This document shows positions 9,563 to 21,069 of a stretch of DNA of 64,000 bases, one piece after another; within the stretch, counting starts at the first letter, position 1, and each line of letters begins with the position of its first letter. Source of the DNA: Megascapheus bottae (Eukaryota; Chordata; Mammalia; Rodentia; Geomyidae); assembly GCA_024803745.1 (NCBI GenBank), contig JANJXV010000161.1, positions 1,004,001-1,068,000 on the forward strand, in the 5' to 3' direction. The translations under genes were made by a program, and so were the position numbers. The notes below the pieces were generated by a model. It saw only the letters and a list, made by a program, of their open reading frames with translations, made no database searches and was not told the origin of the DNA.

Positions 9563-10397
9563 GTTCCTTTGCCTCTTTTACCCTTTTTTTGGCCCCACCA
9601 CAGCCATGGTATCTACCTTCCTATGTTCTCTCCACCTGCCCCCAGACAGGGGTCTGACAGATGCTTTCCACCCACTTATTCATGTCCTCCTCTGTATTGG
9701 CTGACAGCTAAGACATGCACTCACTTGTCTGGATGCCAAACACAAAGCCATGTGATTGTTTCTCAGTCTGGAACATCCTATCAGATTTATAGCACCACAG
9801 AGGGTCAGGTTGATGCTCCTCCAGGGCTTCTTAAATTGTTCTCATATTAATCCACAACACGTTTGTCATCACTTGTCCAGCTAATTCATGGACTAAAGCA
9901 GCATTCCCTACAAACTTAGATCCCAATACCATGAGGACACTCAAGGGTGCATTAGGAGTGTGACCTGCAGGTGGATGTGAGCCTGTCTGAGTTGGAGGGG
10001 ATTTCTACACCACAGGAAATGGAATACAAATTTAGAATCTGCTTTCATGAGGTGACAATCTCTGGCAGATGTTCTTATCAAATGTGGCACTGCCTACTTC
10101 CAGCTTAAAACATGGGTTGATTACCCAGCATAACAGAGAATGTATTCACCCCGGCCCAACACATAGGCTGGGACCCTGAACTTTCAGGTAGCACTTGGAT
10201 TTGAAGGTCATGAGATCTTAGACTATAAATGATGAGCCCCCTCCTGTGAGGCATAGCAAACGGAGCCAAAGTGCAACCCAGTTAAGCACCAGATCAAGCT
10301 TCCCTTCTACAGTAGGGTATGGTTTGAAAACTGTGAATAGCTTCTGTTTGAAGCCAGTCCAGAAAGGAAAGTCCATGAAACTCTCATTTCCAGTTAA
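9563..10397. other. Unassigned single-copy-like sequence of the duplication
   Basis: No repeat family recognised. Short open frames on both strands have no recognisable homology. The 10,218-10,415 minus frame (MDFPFWTGFKQK) could be an old exon but I cannot place it. Confidence 0.3.
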
Positions 10398-10987
10398 CTG
10401 CCAAGAAAAAGCCAAAGATAGAGATGAAACTCAAGAGAGCTAGAGAGCCATCTGGAAAGAATGGTTACACCCTGCAACATCCTCATTATCTGATCTTGAA
10501 AACATCTCTGCGTGCATCCCAGCATGCAGCCAGCATCTGGGATTGACAGTGACCCCTGCGCCCATTGGCAATCTGCACTGTCTCTGACATCTGTAATGTG
10601 AACCTCATTCTGTTGGGTTTGTGAAGCGGTGTCAACCCTGCAGAAGGACCCAACTGTGCCCTAACTCCCACTGTCCCCTGGGGCCCCTAGCATTCCCCCA
10701 TCTGCACCCCTCCTGTGGCTTCTGATCCTAGGGAGCCCTCCTGCCCTGTCCAACACTCACATGAAGTGCATATTTCTTCTCCTGGGGCAACTTCTCCACA
10801 GAGAGTACATGACATGCCCACTCTCCAGGCACGGGGAGATCCTGCCCAAGTAGCAAATCAGTGATAAGGACATAAAGTGATGAATAGAATTTTAGATTCT
10901 GATGGTAGACAGTCTGCAAAATCCAAGGGAGAATGGAATTGGAGGGGACCAGGGATCAGGATGTGGGCATGGAGCTTCCCTGCCAAG
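10398..10987. other. 582-bp segment present only in the left duplication copy
   Basis: The segment is bounded by two copies of CTGCCAAG (10,398-10,405 and 10,980-10,987). The right copy has a single CTGCCAAG near 63,174-63,181 and runs straight on. This fits a deletion in the right copy between short direct repeats. Confidence 0.8.
10761..10841 (-). other. Possible 81-bp exon of unknown gene
   Basis: On the minus strand, 'acttgggcag' precedes an open 27-codon block (contains PVPGEWACHVLSVEKLPQEK), followed by the donor-like CAT|gtgagtg. The length is a multiple of three. I do not recognise the protein. It is absent from the right duplication copy because of the 582-bp difference. Confidence 0.25.
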
Positions 10988-11354
10988 GGGGAAGGGGAAG
11001 TCACAGGCTGGGGGATGCACAGGATGATCCATGGGCCCTGTGCAGCTACTGGGTCACCCCCTTCTTCATCTCAGCCTTTGGCTTTGAGCTCTGTGATCGT
11101 CAAGATGTGCACAGTCTGTACTCTGGCTAGCAGAAGAAAGGACCCTGGGAAGACAATTGTAGACCCTTTGTGAGTGTAGGAAGGGGTAGGCTGGACACCC
11201 AGTCCAAGAGGAGCTACAACTGGAGTCGAGGGGTGTGCAAGGAGTGGGTGTGAGGGTTGTGGGCAGTCACAGTCACGGCAGAGGTGGCTCTGTCTGTGGG
11301 GTGAGTGCCTCCCTGCAGGCACAGCACTGGACATATCAGAGATCCACATGAAAA
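10988..11354. other. GC-richer unassigned stretch
   Basis: A plus-strand frame near 11,020-11,120 reads YWVTPFFISAFGFELC before a stop. It is not recognised. Matched at about 63,182-63,545 in the right copy. Confidence 0.25.
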
Positions 11355-11465
11355 GGAAAAGCTGGAAATGGCACTATGGTTCAAATGGTAGAGCATCAAC
11401 CTTGAGCAAAAGAGCTCAGGGACAGTACCCAGGACCTGAGTTCAAGCCTCATGACTGTAAAAGAA
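11355..11465 (+). mobile_element. SINE (right monomer)
   Basis: 'aaatggcactatggttcaaatggtagagc' through 'cctgagttcaagcctcatgactg' with a short A-rich tail. The same insertion is at about 63,550-63,655. Confidence 0.7.
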
Positions 11466-12700
11466 AAAGAACCAGGACTATGAGATGGAACCTGGTACTC
11501 TCTTGGTCTAATCAGACACAAGAAGAGGCCGGGATAGGCTGTGGAAAAACACAGAGAACATCTTCCCCCAGCTCATCCTGTCCTGCATGCAGGGACAGCC
11601 ATGTAACTAGGGCTACGGTGAGATCATCTTCACCCCTGTGCTGCCATCTGAATTGTAGGCCTCTGTCCTGCATGGGGTGTCCTGATGGCTGAGCAGGTGC
11701 CCTAACCCTAGATGGAGAGCAGCCACTGACTGTAGTATCTAAGGAGAGATCTGTTCCATAGCTATCAGGCCACCCAGCATGGGAGCCATAACCACCCCTC
11801 ACCCAGGTAGAGGCCAATGGTTCTCCAGGTGCTACTAACATTGCCCCACCCCTAGCTCAGGGTACACGTGACATTCCCTCCACAAGGAGCAAGACAAGTG
11901 AAGGATCAGGAAGCTGCCTATGGGCTTCAGATGATGGCCAGGCTGGCACCACAGATGGCCTCAATCTGTCACCACCTTCCCCTGCCTCCATCATTCCTCC
12001 ATCATGCCTCTCTACCTCCCACCCATTAACCTTGGAAACCAATGAACTGGGCTCTCATCATTCCTCTCATCTCTTCAACCACCTTGCCATGCGTCCATCC
12101 CTCTATCACTTCCACCCCACACACATCCCACCACCAGCCACCCTCTAGCTTATGAGGATCTCAGAGGAAGCTCTTGGTGAAGGGCTTGTGACCACAAAAC
12201 AGTTACTATCACCCGCTCCGGCCTGATCCACCACAGAATAAGGACAGCCAAGCAGGCACACACTGCAGCAGAGTTGCTCTGCTGCCACTCTGATTTCTTC
12301 ATGGCCAGGACTTGGCTCTCCTCAGCCTCTCAGCTCAGTAACCAGAACATTGTGCTTTCACAGAGCCATGGCTTCCAGTCTCCATGGACACAATGACATC
12401 AAGGTGATGCCAACTTCCCCATCTCTATATACTTCTAACTATGGGATGGGAGCTGAGGTTCTCTTCTGTCACTCCATCCGCTAAGAGGCTCATGCAGATT
12501 TCTATCCTTTGCTCATCATGGTGACTCTTTGGTTAACAAGTCACTGCTGGGCTTCCAGTTCACCACATATAGAACCCATACTCCAACACTTTTCTTAGAA
12601 GGACTGATGACTTTTAAATATTCTCTAGTTTTAAATTTCTAGTTCCTTCTCTCTTTCATTTATATATTTCCCTTCCTCACATCCTTCTCTTTTTTACCTT
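11466..12700. other. Unassigned sequence spanning the end of the visible duplication
   Basis: To 11,807 the sequence matches the right copy. Beyond that it has no counterpart in this window. The open frames are short and unrecognised, and I see no clear repeats. Confidence 0.3.
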
Positions 12701-12704
12701 CCTT

Positions 12705-12925
12705 CTTTCATTCCTGGCCTTGAACTCAAAACCTGGAGCTTTTTCTTAGCTGTTCTTTGCTCAAGGTAGCACTCTAGCTCTTGAGCCACAGCTCTACTTC
12801 AATCTTTGTTCTTGCTCTAAACAGGGAGTATGAGTCTCATGCATTTTTCCCTTTGCTGGGTTGGTTTTAAACCACAATACTAAGATCAGGATCCTGAATA
12901 TGCCTCGGATTACAGGTATTATCTA
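12705..12925 (-). mobile_element. Diverged SINE (minus strand)
   Basis: 'ttcctggccttgaactcaaaacctgg', 'tgctcaaggtagcactctagc', 'ctcggattacagg'. An old copy. Confidence 0.65.
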
Positions 12926-13865
12926 ATCAAAACAAATTCCTGATTTCTTTTTTAGACATAATTAGTTCTTTCAGGTGAGCCACCAGCCACTCATGCAAGA
13001 GCATTGCAGGATCCCAGCATTCATCTTGTCTCCAGTCTTATTCCATCCATCTCACAATGGTCATCGAAAACACCCTGCTGCATGCTTGAAGTCGCAAGGA
13101 ATGTTCTCAACGCCATGAGAAGCCCCCTTAAGCTCTGCCTCAGACATGCCCAGCCCCCATCCCACTTCCACATGAGCATTTGATTAGGAGAAATTTCCTG
13201 AGTACATCATCATCTTTTCCTCACCATTCAAATTTCTTCTTTGGAGTTATTTCTCCCAGACAAAGAGGAACATGATCCATGGTTTGATAGCAGCTCCAGC
13301 TTCATAGTCCCAGCCACCAACACCCCCCCCCCCATTACCTTGCCAGACACCTGAATTCAAGAACAATGTTTTCACTACCCCTGACTCTTATCAAATGTTT
13401 TAACTTATACAGTGCATTAAAATAATTTTACTAAATGGAATAAACACATGGCATCAAGCTTCAGAATCTTTGCACCTGAACTTTTAGTGAATAACAGACA
13501 CACCAGCATTTCTGTAGCCAACAGAAATCTTAGCTTTGAGATTTCAGCATTCCTGGTATCCAAGTTTGGATGTGCTAACACTGCCCTTAATGAGGCACTT
13601 CAACCACACAATCCCACAACAATCACTGTCATTTGACATTCACTGGTAGGTGGTGCTAGGAAAAAGACTGATGTGCCAACTCCATGCTGGCTTGACCTAT
13701 GCCATCTTCAAACCTGGAGCAAGTGGGGCTCCTCTCTCCGTGACATCTTTTGTGTACTACCCCAGGAGGACCTTTATCTTGAGTCAAAATGATGAAGACT
13801 ATCTCTACCAGCAAAGATTCCAGTGAGATGTGCCTACATGGATAAAGCTAAAATCTCACTAAAGT
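12926..13865. other. Unassigned sequence with a poly(C) run
   Basis: Contains a 10-12 C run near 13,322-13,333. The 62-codon plus frame at 13,448-13,636 has no recognisable similarity. A possible old processed pseudogene cannot be excluded. Confidence 0.3.
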
Positions 13866-13869
13866 GAGG

Positions 13870-14098
13870 TTGTTGGCAGTGCTGGAGCCTGAACTCAGGG
13901 CCTGGGCACTAAGCATTTGTACTCAAGACTAGCCCTTTACCACTTGAGCCCAAACTCCATTGCCAGCTGTTTTTATTATTGGAAGTAAGAATCTATCAGA
14001 CTTTCCTGTTCTAGGTGACTTGGAACTTCCATACTCAGATCTCAGCCTCCTGACCAGCCTGGATTAAAAGTGTGGATCAGCCATGCGCCACACCTGAG
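13870..14098 (-). mobile_element. SINE (minus strand)
   Basis: 'gtgctggagcctgaactcagggcctgggcac' through 'tctcagcctcctgaccagcctggatt'. Moderately diverged. Confidence 0.7.
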
Positions 14099-14099
14099 G

Positions 14100-14477
14100 A
14101 CTTCTGCCAGCACATTTTTTCCCAAAAATTGGAAGAGGAAGATGAGGGAGGATTGGGCTCATCCTGACCTGCATATGAAGGAGAGCATCAGCGCCTGAAC
14201 TTCATTCCCTGTTGTAGGCTGCTGGAGAAAAGGTAGCAAATAGGCACAGGCTGGCAGCAGATGCCACAGAACAACTTGTGACCAAGACTCCCAGAGCAGA
14301 CCTCAGAATCGATGACAGAGTTGGTCTATCCAGTAACAGAGGCAGTGGTGACACCTGAAACTGCGCGTTTGAGCCTTTGCTGCTAGTAAACAGGGCCACC
14401 TATGTCTCAATGAGAAAGGTGAGATTTTGGTGGAGAAGGTGAGATTAAACATTATGTATCATGCAAGAAGACAGACT
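14100..14477. other. Unassigned stretch
   Basis: Nothing recognised. The 65-codon minus frame at 14,202-14,399 has no similarity I know. Confidence 0.3.
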
Positions 14478-14935
14478 ATAAGGGGTCTTTTATTATTCCA
14501 AGTGAAATTTTGGATTTCCTCTTCTGTTTCTTTAAAGAATGACATTGGGATTTTGATTGAAGATTGCCATTTTTACAATATTACTCCTTCCAAACCAGGA
14601 GCATAGGTTTTTGCATTTCCTCAGTTCTGCGTTAATTTCCTTCTCCAGGGTTTATAGTTCCATCAAAAAGGTGCTTTACATTCTAAGTTAATTCCTAGGT
14701 ATTTTATTTTCTTTGATAGCAAAATGAGTTGCTATCCTGATTCTTGCCTCATTCCTCTCGTTTCTTGGCATATAAGAAGGCAGTTGACATTGAAGGTTAA
14801 TTTTATACCCTGCTACCTTACCAAAGTTTTATATCAGCTCAAGCAGCTTCGGAGTAGAGACTATAGGGTTCTTTAAATACAGAATCATGTCATCTGTAAG
14901 GAGAGAAAGTTTCAGTTCCTCTTTCCCTTTTCCTC
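14478..14935 (-). mobile_element. L1 ORF2 fragment, minus orientation
   Basis: Matches the array L1 ORF2 region 28,840-29,335 (same order: 'ggggtcttttattattcca', 'tctttaaagaatgacattggga', 'aatacagaatcatgtcatctg'). It is diverged, with indels. It abuts an oppositely oriented L1 fragment at about 14,936. Confidence 0.85.
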
Positions 14936-15335
14936 CTCACTCCAGTTAGAATGGCCAAGATCCAGAAATCTAATAACTTATGCTGGAGGGGATGTGGCCA
15001 GGAGGGATCACTACTACACTGTGGTGGGATTGCAAACTCGTTCAACCACTATGGAAAGCACTATGGCAGTATCCCAAAAAGACTAAACATAGAGCTCCCC
15101 TGTGATCCAGCAATTTCACTACTTGCCAATCGTCCAGATAGGACATACTAAATTCACTAGAACAATAACATTTATCACAGCACTATTTACTATAGCAAAG
15201 GTATGGAACCAACCCAGATGCCCGTCAGTTGATGAGTAGATCAAATATGGTATTTTTACACAATGGAATTCTGTGCTTCTGTCAGAAAGAATGACATAGA
15301 CGAATTTGTAAGGAAATAGAAAGACTGTAAAGTTT
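14936..15335 (+). mobile_element. L1 ORF2 C-terminal fragment, plus orientation
   Basis: Reads [14 protein letters not shown], the cysteine-rich C-terminal motif of L1 ORF2, then sequence corresponding to array 28,040 back to about 27,640 on the minus strand. No 3' UTR or poly(A) remains. A TCTC repeat follows. Confidence 0.85.
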
Positions 15336-15399
15336 AGAAATTAGTTTCTGTCTCCTTCTCTATCTCTGTACAATTTAGAAGTTCCTGTTTCTCTCACTT

Positions 15400-15458
15400 T
15401 CTGTCTCTTTTCTCTTTTTCTCTCTCTCTTTCTGTCTCTCTCTCTCTCTTTCTCTCTC

Positions 15459-15522
<64 letters not shown>
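15400..15522 (+). repeat. (TCTC)n microsatellite
   Basis: Pure and near-pure CT repeat, followed by the SINE at 15,525. The long open frame on the other strand is a repeat artefact. Confidence 0.96.
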
Positions 15523-15524
<2 letters not shown>

Positions 15525-15525
<1 letters not shown>

Positions 15526-15695
15526 CTTAGGCTTGAACTCAGGGACTGAGCTACTTTTGCTCAAGGTTAGCACTCTACCATTTGGACCACAGTGCTGCTT
15601 CTGGCTTGCTCTTTTCACGTAGTATTGAGGAATCTAACCCAGGCCTTCATCCTTGATAGGTTAGCACTCTACCACTAAGCCACACAGTCAGCTTT
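15525..15695 (-). mobile_element. ID-like SINE dimer
   Basis: 'cttgaactcagggactgagc', 'ctcaaggttagcactctacc', 'cataggttagcactctaccactaagcc'-like phrases on the plus strand of a minus-oriented element. Confidence 0.75.
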
Positions 15696-15699
15696 TAGA

Positions 15700-17923
15700 G
15701 GTTTCTGACAAAGGTTTTCCTACATGCTATTATTTCTTCTGTGAGTGCTCTTAATGCTTGCTGAAGGTTGACTTTGTTTAGAAGACTTACCTTAATGCTC
15801 CCATATACAGAGATTCTATATATAGCTGAATGTTTTTCATTACTCAGAATTTCTCTATTGTGTATGTTCTGAAATGTACTGAAGACTGACTTCTGATTAA
15901 AAGTCATTGCACATTTGTTGTATTCATTAGTTTTCTTTTCTTCTATGGGAATCAGGTTTGTGATGAACACAGAAGTATGCCTTCCAGGTCAAACACTTTC
16001 CACATTTGTAATATTCATAAGGTTTTTCTCTCCTATGTGCATTTTATACTTAGTCATGCGTTCATGATGGATTTTTCATATTCTTATATTCATATGATTT
16101 TTATCCTGTGTCTGTGTGGTATCATGCAAACTCAACTATGAGTTCTTCAAAAAAATTTCCCTTTCATTTTATTCATAGGATTCTATCCTGTGGGTGTTTA
16201 GTGATAAATCTTGACTTGTGCCTTCTGGGGAAAAGACTGAACATTTGCTACATTCATTAAGGGTTTTATCTTGTGTTGGTTCTGTGACACAAGCTGAGTT
16301 TTCTTCCACAGACTAAAAAGTCTTTCCTATTTATTACATTGCTAAGGCTTCTCATATGTGTGAACTCTCTTACCCTTCCTGAAGGGTGAATACTGCACGA
16401 AAGACTTTCAACTTTGGTTATATTCATAAGGTTTCTAATATGTGTGAATTCTGTTATGCCTCCTGTAATGTGACTTCCATCTGAAGGTCTTACCACATTT
16501 GATGCACTCGTACAGTTTCTCTCCTGTGTGTGTTCTCTGATGCAATTTGAGGGAAGACTTCCATTTGAAAGACATTCCACATCGGTTACATTCATAAGGT
16601 TTTTCTCCTGTTTGAATTGTCTTATGCATGTTGAGGTTTGGCGTCTGTGTGAAGGACTTTCCACATATGTTACACTCATAAGGTGTTTCTCCTGAGTATA
16701 TTCTCTGATGAACATGGAGTTTTACCTTCCATTTGAAAGACTTTCCGCATTCACTACATGCATAAGTTTTCTCTCCTGTGTGTTTTCTATAATGCCCATC
16801 AAGATATGACTTCCAATTGAAGGTCTTTCCACATTTGTTGCACACATAAGGTTTCTCTCCTGTGTGTGTTCTTTGACGCAATTTGAGGGAAGATTTCTGT
16901 CGGAAAGACTTTACACATTGGTTACATTCATAAGGTTTCAATCCTGTGTGTATTCTCTGATGAACACGAAGTTTTCCCTTCCCTTGGAAAGACATTCCAC
17001 ATTCATTACACTTATAAGATTTCTCTCCTGTGTGTGTTATTTGATGAACTCGAAGGTGTATCTTCTGGGTGAAAGACTTTTCTCATTTGTTACATTCATA
17101 AGGTTTCTCTTCTGTGTGTCTTCTCTGGTGCAAAGTGAGGTATGATTTCAGTCTAAAAGTCTTCCCACATTTATCACATTCATAAGATTTCTCTTCTGTG
17201 TGAGATCTCGGATGTGTGCTGAGAGCTGAATTCTGGGCAGAAATTTTATTACGTTCCTCATATTCATAAGGTTTGTCTTCTCTTGGAGATCGAGGTTGGA
17301 GCGTCAGGTCTGACTTATCAGAAATTAATTTTCACACTTGATGTACGCATCACATATCTCAGGATATTTGCTCTGAGGTATTGTAAGGCGTATTTCATTA
17401 CTGAAAGACTTCTCACATTCACTACATGTATGAGGAGTCTCTCCTGTGTACATTTTCGGATGTGTAGTGATGGTCGGTGTTAAGTACAATATTTTTCATC
17501 ACACAGTACATTTAGCAGTTTTCCTCCCTCCCTGAAGAATTTCTTTGGCAGGGAGAACAGAATTATGATACTGCAGATCTTTTGGACGGTCACAATCATG
17601 AATAAAATGCTCTGAATATCCGATGGATTTTTTAAGAACAGGAGACATACGAGATCTATATGCAGCATGCATCTCATCAGGCTTAGGAGACAGAAGCATG
17701 TTCTGACACTTAATGAACTCCTCAGTCCTCACCCCTAAGTTGTTACCGTTATTACTAATCAGCTCTAGATTATGTGTAGAGCTCAAATTTAAAGTTCTTG
17801 CAAATCTCACATTTTCTTCCACTTCGATACTACTTGCAACTGCTACTTCACATAGACATTCATGTGGACTTTCCTGGCAAGTCTTGAACACATTTTCCAT
17901 TACCTGGACATCTAAAATGAGTC
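15700..17923 (-). pseudogene. KRAB zinc-finger pseudogene, finger exon
   Basis: The exon starts at the acceptor ttctag|GA (17,924/17,923), in phase with the exon upstream. It reads about 140 codons of linker to a TGA at 17,499-17,501. Downstream are degenerate C2H2 fingers with TGEKPY-type linkers. The best run, 16,435-17,000, has complete fingers beginning CNKCGKTF, CNRCGMSF and CIKCGKTF. It also has three that lost a ligand: His to Arg after CNQCVKSF, His to Tyr after CSECGKSF and His to Gln after CNICGKSF. Another stop at 17,083-17,085 replaces a finger Cys. Finger debris continues to about 15,700. KRAB zinc-finger proteins recruit TRIM28 to silence DNA, often retroelements. This one cannot make its fingers. 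Confidence 0.88.
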
Positions 17924-17945
17924 CTAGAAAAAAAGACACAAACAT

Positions 17946-18344
17946 ACATGAGATACAAATATTCCTTACTGTAAAGGTAATGACTTTACTTTCCCATCCT
18001 AAGTGTTAGATATTTTAAAATATAAAAGTGGAAATTGATTTGTGAGAAATATATGCTTTTCTCCCTAACATATTAAGAAAATGATATTTTACAATGACCA
18101 ATAATGTTTTTCTGTGTTTTAGTTCTCTTTTTATATCACAGGAAATATTTATTGAAATTACCCATCTATGTATTGCTACAGTTTTAAGCTGAGTACTAAC
18201 TATAGCATACCTGCAGCTGTTTTTTTGAAATACTGTTTTGTTTATACATTGAGGAATAGCTGCCTTTCTTTTATTTTTGAGAAATAATCTAAATATTGTG
18301 CTGTTTTGCATCTTTTTAAAACTTTCTTCTCTTTTCTTTTCTTT
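17946..18344. other. KRAB zinc-finger intron, AT-rich
   Basis: AT-rich intron sequence between the B-like exon and the finger exon of the pseudogene, without recognised elements. Confidence 0.45.
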
Positions 18345-18500
18345 TTTTTTGTAGTTCATAGGCCTTGGCCCTGTCCCTGAACACTTCAGCAGAAGACTAT
18401 AACCCCTATCCTTGAGCTACAGCCCCACATACTCTTTTCTAGAGTTAACTACAGATAAGAGTCTCAGGTCCTGAGTAGCAGATAGGATTACCTTAGCCAG
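18345..18500 (-). mobile_element. SINE fragment in intron
   Basis: 'ggccttggccctgtccctgaacacttcagc', 'gataagagtctcaggtcctgagtagcagataggatta'. Diverged minus-strand element. Confidence 0.6.
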
Positions 18501-18840
18501 TTTCAATGCTGTTTGCTTATTAACCATTAAGTGAGGAACACGAATTTTTTCTAGATTCAGCGGCCACAAGTTTGGTGTATATGTCTGTTTGCCTTTGATC
18601 CAAGCAAGAACGATTCTTGAGAGTAAGGACTTACACCTATATCCCTTCAGTTACAACTTCTCACTAAAGTCTCAATTTAGGTATTTGTGGGAATTTTGAA
18701 ATTTGTTTCTTTCCATTTGAAGTCTTATAAAAATTCCTTTTCTAACACTCCTGTCCCTCAGAACCATGGAAGACCAGAAAATCCCCAGCTCATTGTCTAG
18801 TTAATTTTCTTATGTTGATTGAAACTTTGCTGTTTTTCTT
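18501..18840. other. Intron, unassigned
   Basis: No recognised repeat or coding feature. Confidence 0.3.
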
Positions 18841-18844
18841 TTCC

Positions 18845-19020
18845 TTCCATTCCTGGGTTTAAACTTAAGACCTAACCACTGTCCTTGGGTTTTCTCAAGA
18901 CTAGAACCCTACCAATGAAGTCATTACTTCTGGCTTTTTCTATGTATGTGGTAATAAGGAATCAAACCTCTGTCTTTGTGCATGCTAGGCAAGCACTCTA
19001 CCACTAGGCTCAATTTCTGG
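18845..19020 (-). mobile_element. ID-like SINE dimer in intron
   Basis: 'cattcctgggtttaaacttaagacc' through 'catgctaggcaagcactctaccactagg'. Confidence 0.75.
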
Positions 19021-19151
19021 TGGAAAGATCTGGTTCTGAATACCAGTCTCTTCCTACCAGCAAAAAGATATTATCCTTATCAGAGAATAATGCCCTGACT
19101 TACTCCTTGTTTGCTCAATCATTTATAGTCTTAGTTTTAAAGAAATGAAAG

Positions 19152-19206
<55 letters not shown>

Positions 19207-19263
19207 TTTCCTTCCTTCCCTCTTCCTTCCCTCTTTCTTCTTTCTTTCTTTCTTTCTTTCTTC

Positions 19264-19326
<63 letters not shown>
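19152..19326 (+). repeat. (TTTC)n microsatellite
   Basis: About 175 bp of TTTC units with a TTCC-rich core near 19,200-19,265. Open frames on both strands are artefacts of the repeat. Confidence 0.97.
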
Positions 19327-19329
19327 GTT

Positions 19330-19553
19330 TTGTAGTCATGGAACTTGAATTCTAGACCTGGCTGTTCTTCCTGAGCTCTTCAGCTCAAGGCTACTGCCCT
19401 ATGTCTTTAGCCTCAACCCTACTTCTCATTTTCTATTGGTTCATTGGAGAGAAGAGTCTAAGGTGTTTTTGTGATAGGTCAGTCTTTGAACCTTGATCCT
19501 CAGATCTCAGCCTCCTAAGTAGCTAGGATTACAGGCATGAGCCACGGGCTCAT
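19330..19553 (-). mobile_element. SINE (minus strand), full dimer
   Basis: 'gtagtcatggaacttgaattc' through 'cctcctaagtagctaggattacaggcatgagccac'. One of the better preserved copies. The adjacent TTTC tract lies at its 3' (tail) side. Confidence 0.8.
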
Positions 19554-19654
19554 GACTTTCTCATTTTATTTTGTTTCACAGTGATTTCTACAGAGAAATC
19601 TAACTTTAACTCTACTGCCACATAGAATTCGTCATATCACCCTATGATTCTTGG

Positions 19655-19828
19655 TGCCGGGGGTTTGGGCTAGCATGCACAAAGACCTGGTTCAGTTCCT
19701 TGGTACTACATACAAAGAAAAAGCCAGAAGTGTTGCTATGACTCAAGAAGTAGAGAGCTAGCCTTGAGAAAACCCAAGGACCATGCTCAGTCCCTGAGAC
19801 CAGGCATAGGATTGGGAAAAGAAAATGA
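19655..19828 (+). mobile_element. ID-like SINE (plus strand)
   Basis: 'gggtttgggctagcatgcac', B-box-like GGTTCAGTTCC, 'aaaagccagaagtgttgctatgactcaag', ending in an A-rich tail. Confidence 0.75.
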
Positions 19829-19969
19829 TTCTTGATTCATTCACAAAGAATTCCATAGGTTCCACACAGGATTTAGGGTAACTAAGAATATTATTGCTCA
19901 GTACATCACAACATGAACTTACCAATGGGGCTCAGGCTCCAACATCAATATGAAGATGCATTCACTCAC

Positions 19970-20059
19970 CTGTGATATTCTTGTCAGAGGAATTTCCTAT
20001 CCAGTGTTCTGCACAGTGCTCTAGCTTGTCAATTAATACAGGTTTGGGAACACAGGGAC
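19970..20059 (-). pseudogene. KRAB zinc-finger pseudogene, KRAB-B-like exon
   Basis: A 90-bp block with acceptor ttacag|GTCC and donor CACAG|gtgagt, in phase 1 with both neighbouring exons. It encodes a segment with VPKPVLIDKLEHC, which fits the usual KRAB-B/C box pattern (KP-x-LI-x-KLE). No stop lies inside the exon. Confidence 0.8.
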
Positions 20060-20174
20060 CTGTAAATTAGAAACAGTAGAGAATTATTGCTTATGCTGTG
20101 TCTTCATTGCTTTAAGTTCACAGACATCCTACTCACAAGTTATCTATTAAATCTTTTTTCTCATTTCTCACTGG

Positions 20175-20480
20175 CTCCATGGTTGACTTTTCCCCAGCTC
20201 TGGATTCATTTTGTATGGCATAAACTTAGCTGTCTTGCTCAAGGCTAGAAAAATACCAGTTTGAGTCCCAGCTCCACTTACATGCATAGGTCTTCATGCA
20301 TGCTAGGCAAGCACTCAACCACAAAGTCAAACTCTTGACACTCCACTAACATTTTTGAGGGGTTACTTGGAGTTATAGAGTTTCATGGCAATTTTTATGC
20401 CATTGCTGGCTTCAAATTAGAATTCTTAGATTTCTTCCTCCTGAATATTTTAAGATTACAGGCATGAAACATTGCACCTA
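20175..20480 (-). mobile_element. Diverged SINE fragments in intron
   Basis: 'catgcatgctaggcaagcactcaacc' near 20,292-20,320 and 'cctcctgaatattttaagattacaggcatg' near 20,440-20,467 mark two old minus-strand SINE pieces. Confidence 0.55.
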
Positions 20481-20754
20481 GTGCCAGGTTTCCATTATAA
20501 ACTCACTGTTTAGTGATTTGTAGATCCTATTTCCAATAATGATATATATTCTATTCTGGATGGTTTATCCACTTACAATTACTATGTAAGTTTGGAATGT
20601 CGTCTCCATTAGAGGAAACATAATTTAGAACTGTTGTCAAAGTATCCTGAAGGTATCCTGAAGAATGAGTACAAAATTACCTTAGGTTTTCTTTAGAAAG
20701 TAATGATACTTCTCAGGGCCTGGAATCTTTCATTTAAATAGTACTGAAAGTTTA

Positions 20755-20976
<222 letters not shown>

Positions 20977-21069
20977 TTAGCACTGAGTTATAAACACACC
21001 ATGTCTGGAATTTTATTCTTTTTTTTGTTGGAATTGTATTCGATTACTTAAATGTTTAGACTTACTATT

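Larger units (their letters stand above)
1080..11807 (+). repeat. Segmental duplication, left copy
   Basis: From CAGGGTGCTTCATG at 1,080 onward the sequence is near-identical, in the same order and orientation, to 53,711-64,000. Position 11,807 is the base matching the window end, so the true right end is not defined. Differences include a 582-bp segment present only here (10,398-10,980), about 130 bp missing near 3,262, and a differently composed TCTC microsatellite. It contains the RalGDS-like pseudogene and many SINEs, all shared with the other copy, so duplication came after those insertions. Confidence 0.93.

Noticed and set aside
10398..10987. 582-bp segment as a transposon with an 8-bp target duplication
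   Set aside because: It has no terminal inverted repeats or LTR-like ends and contains exon-like sequence. Deletion in the other copy is simpler, though not proven.
13448..13636. 62-codon plus-strand frame as a gene
   Set aside because: Short, no recognisable similarity, and no splice or promoter context.
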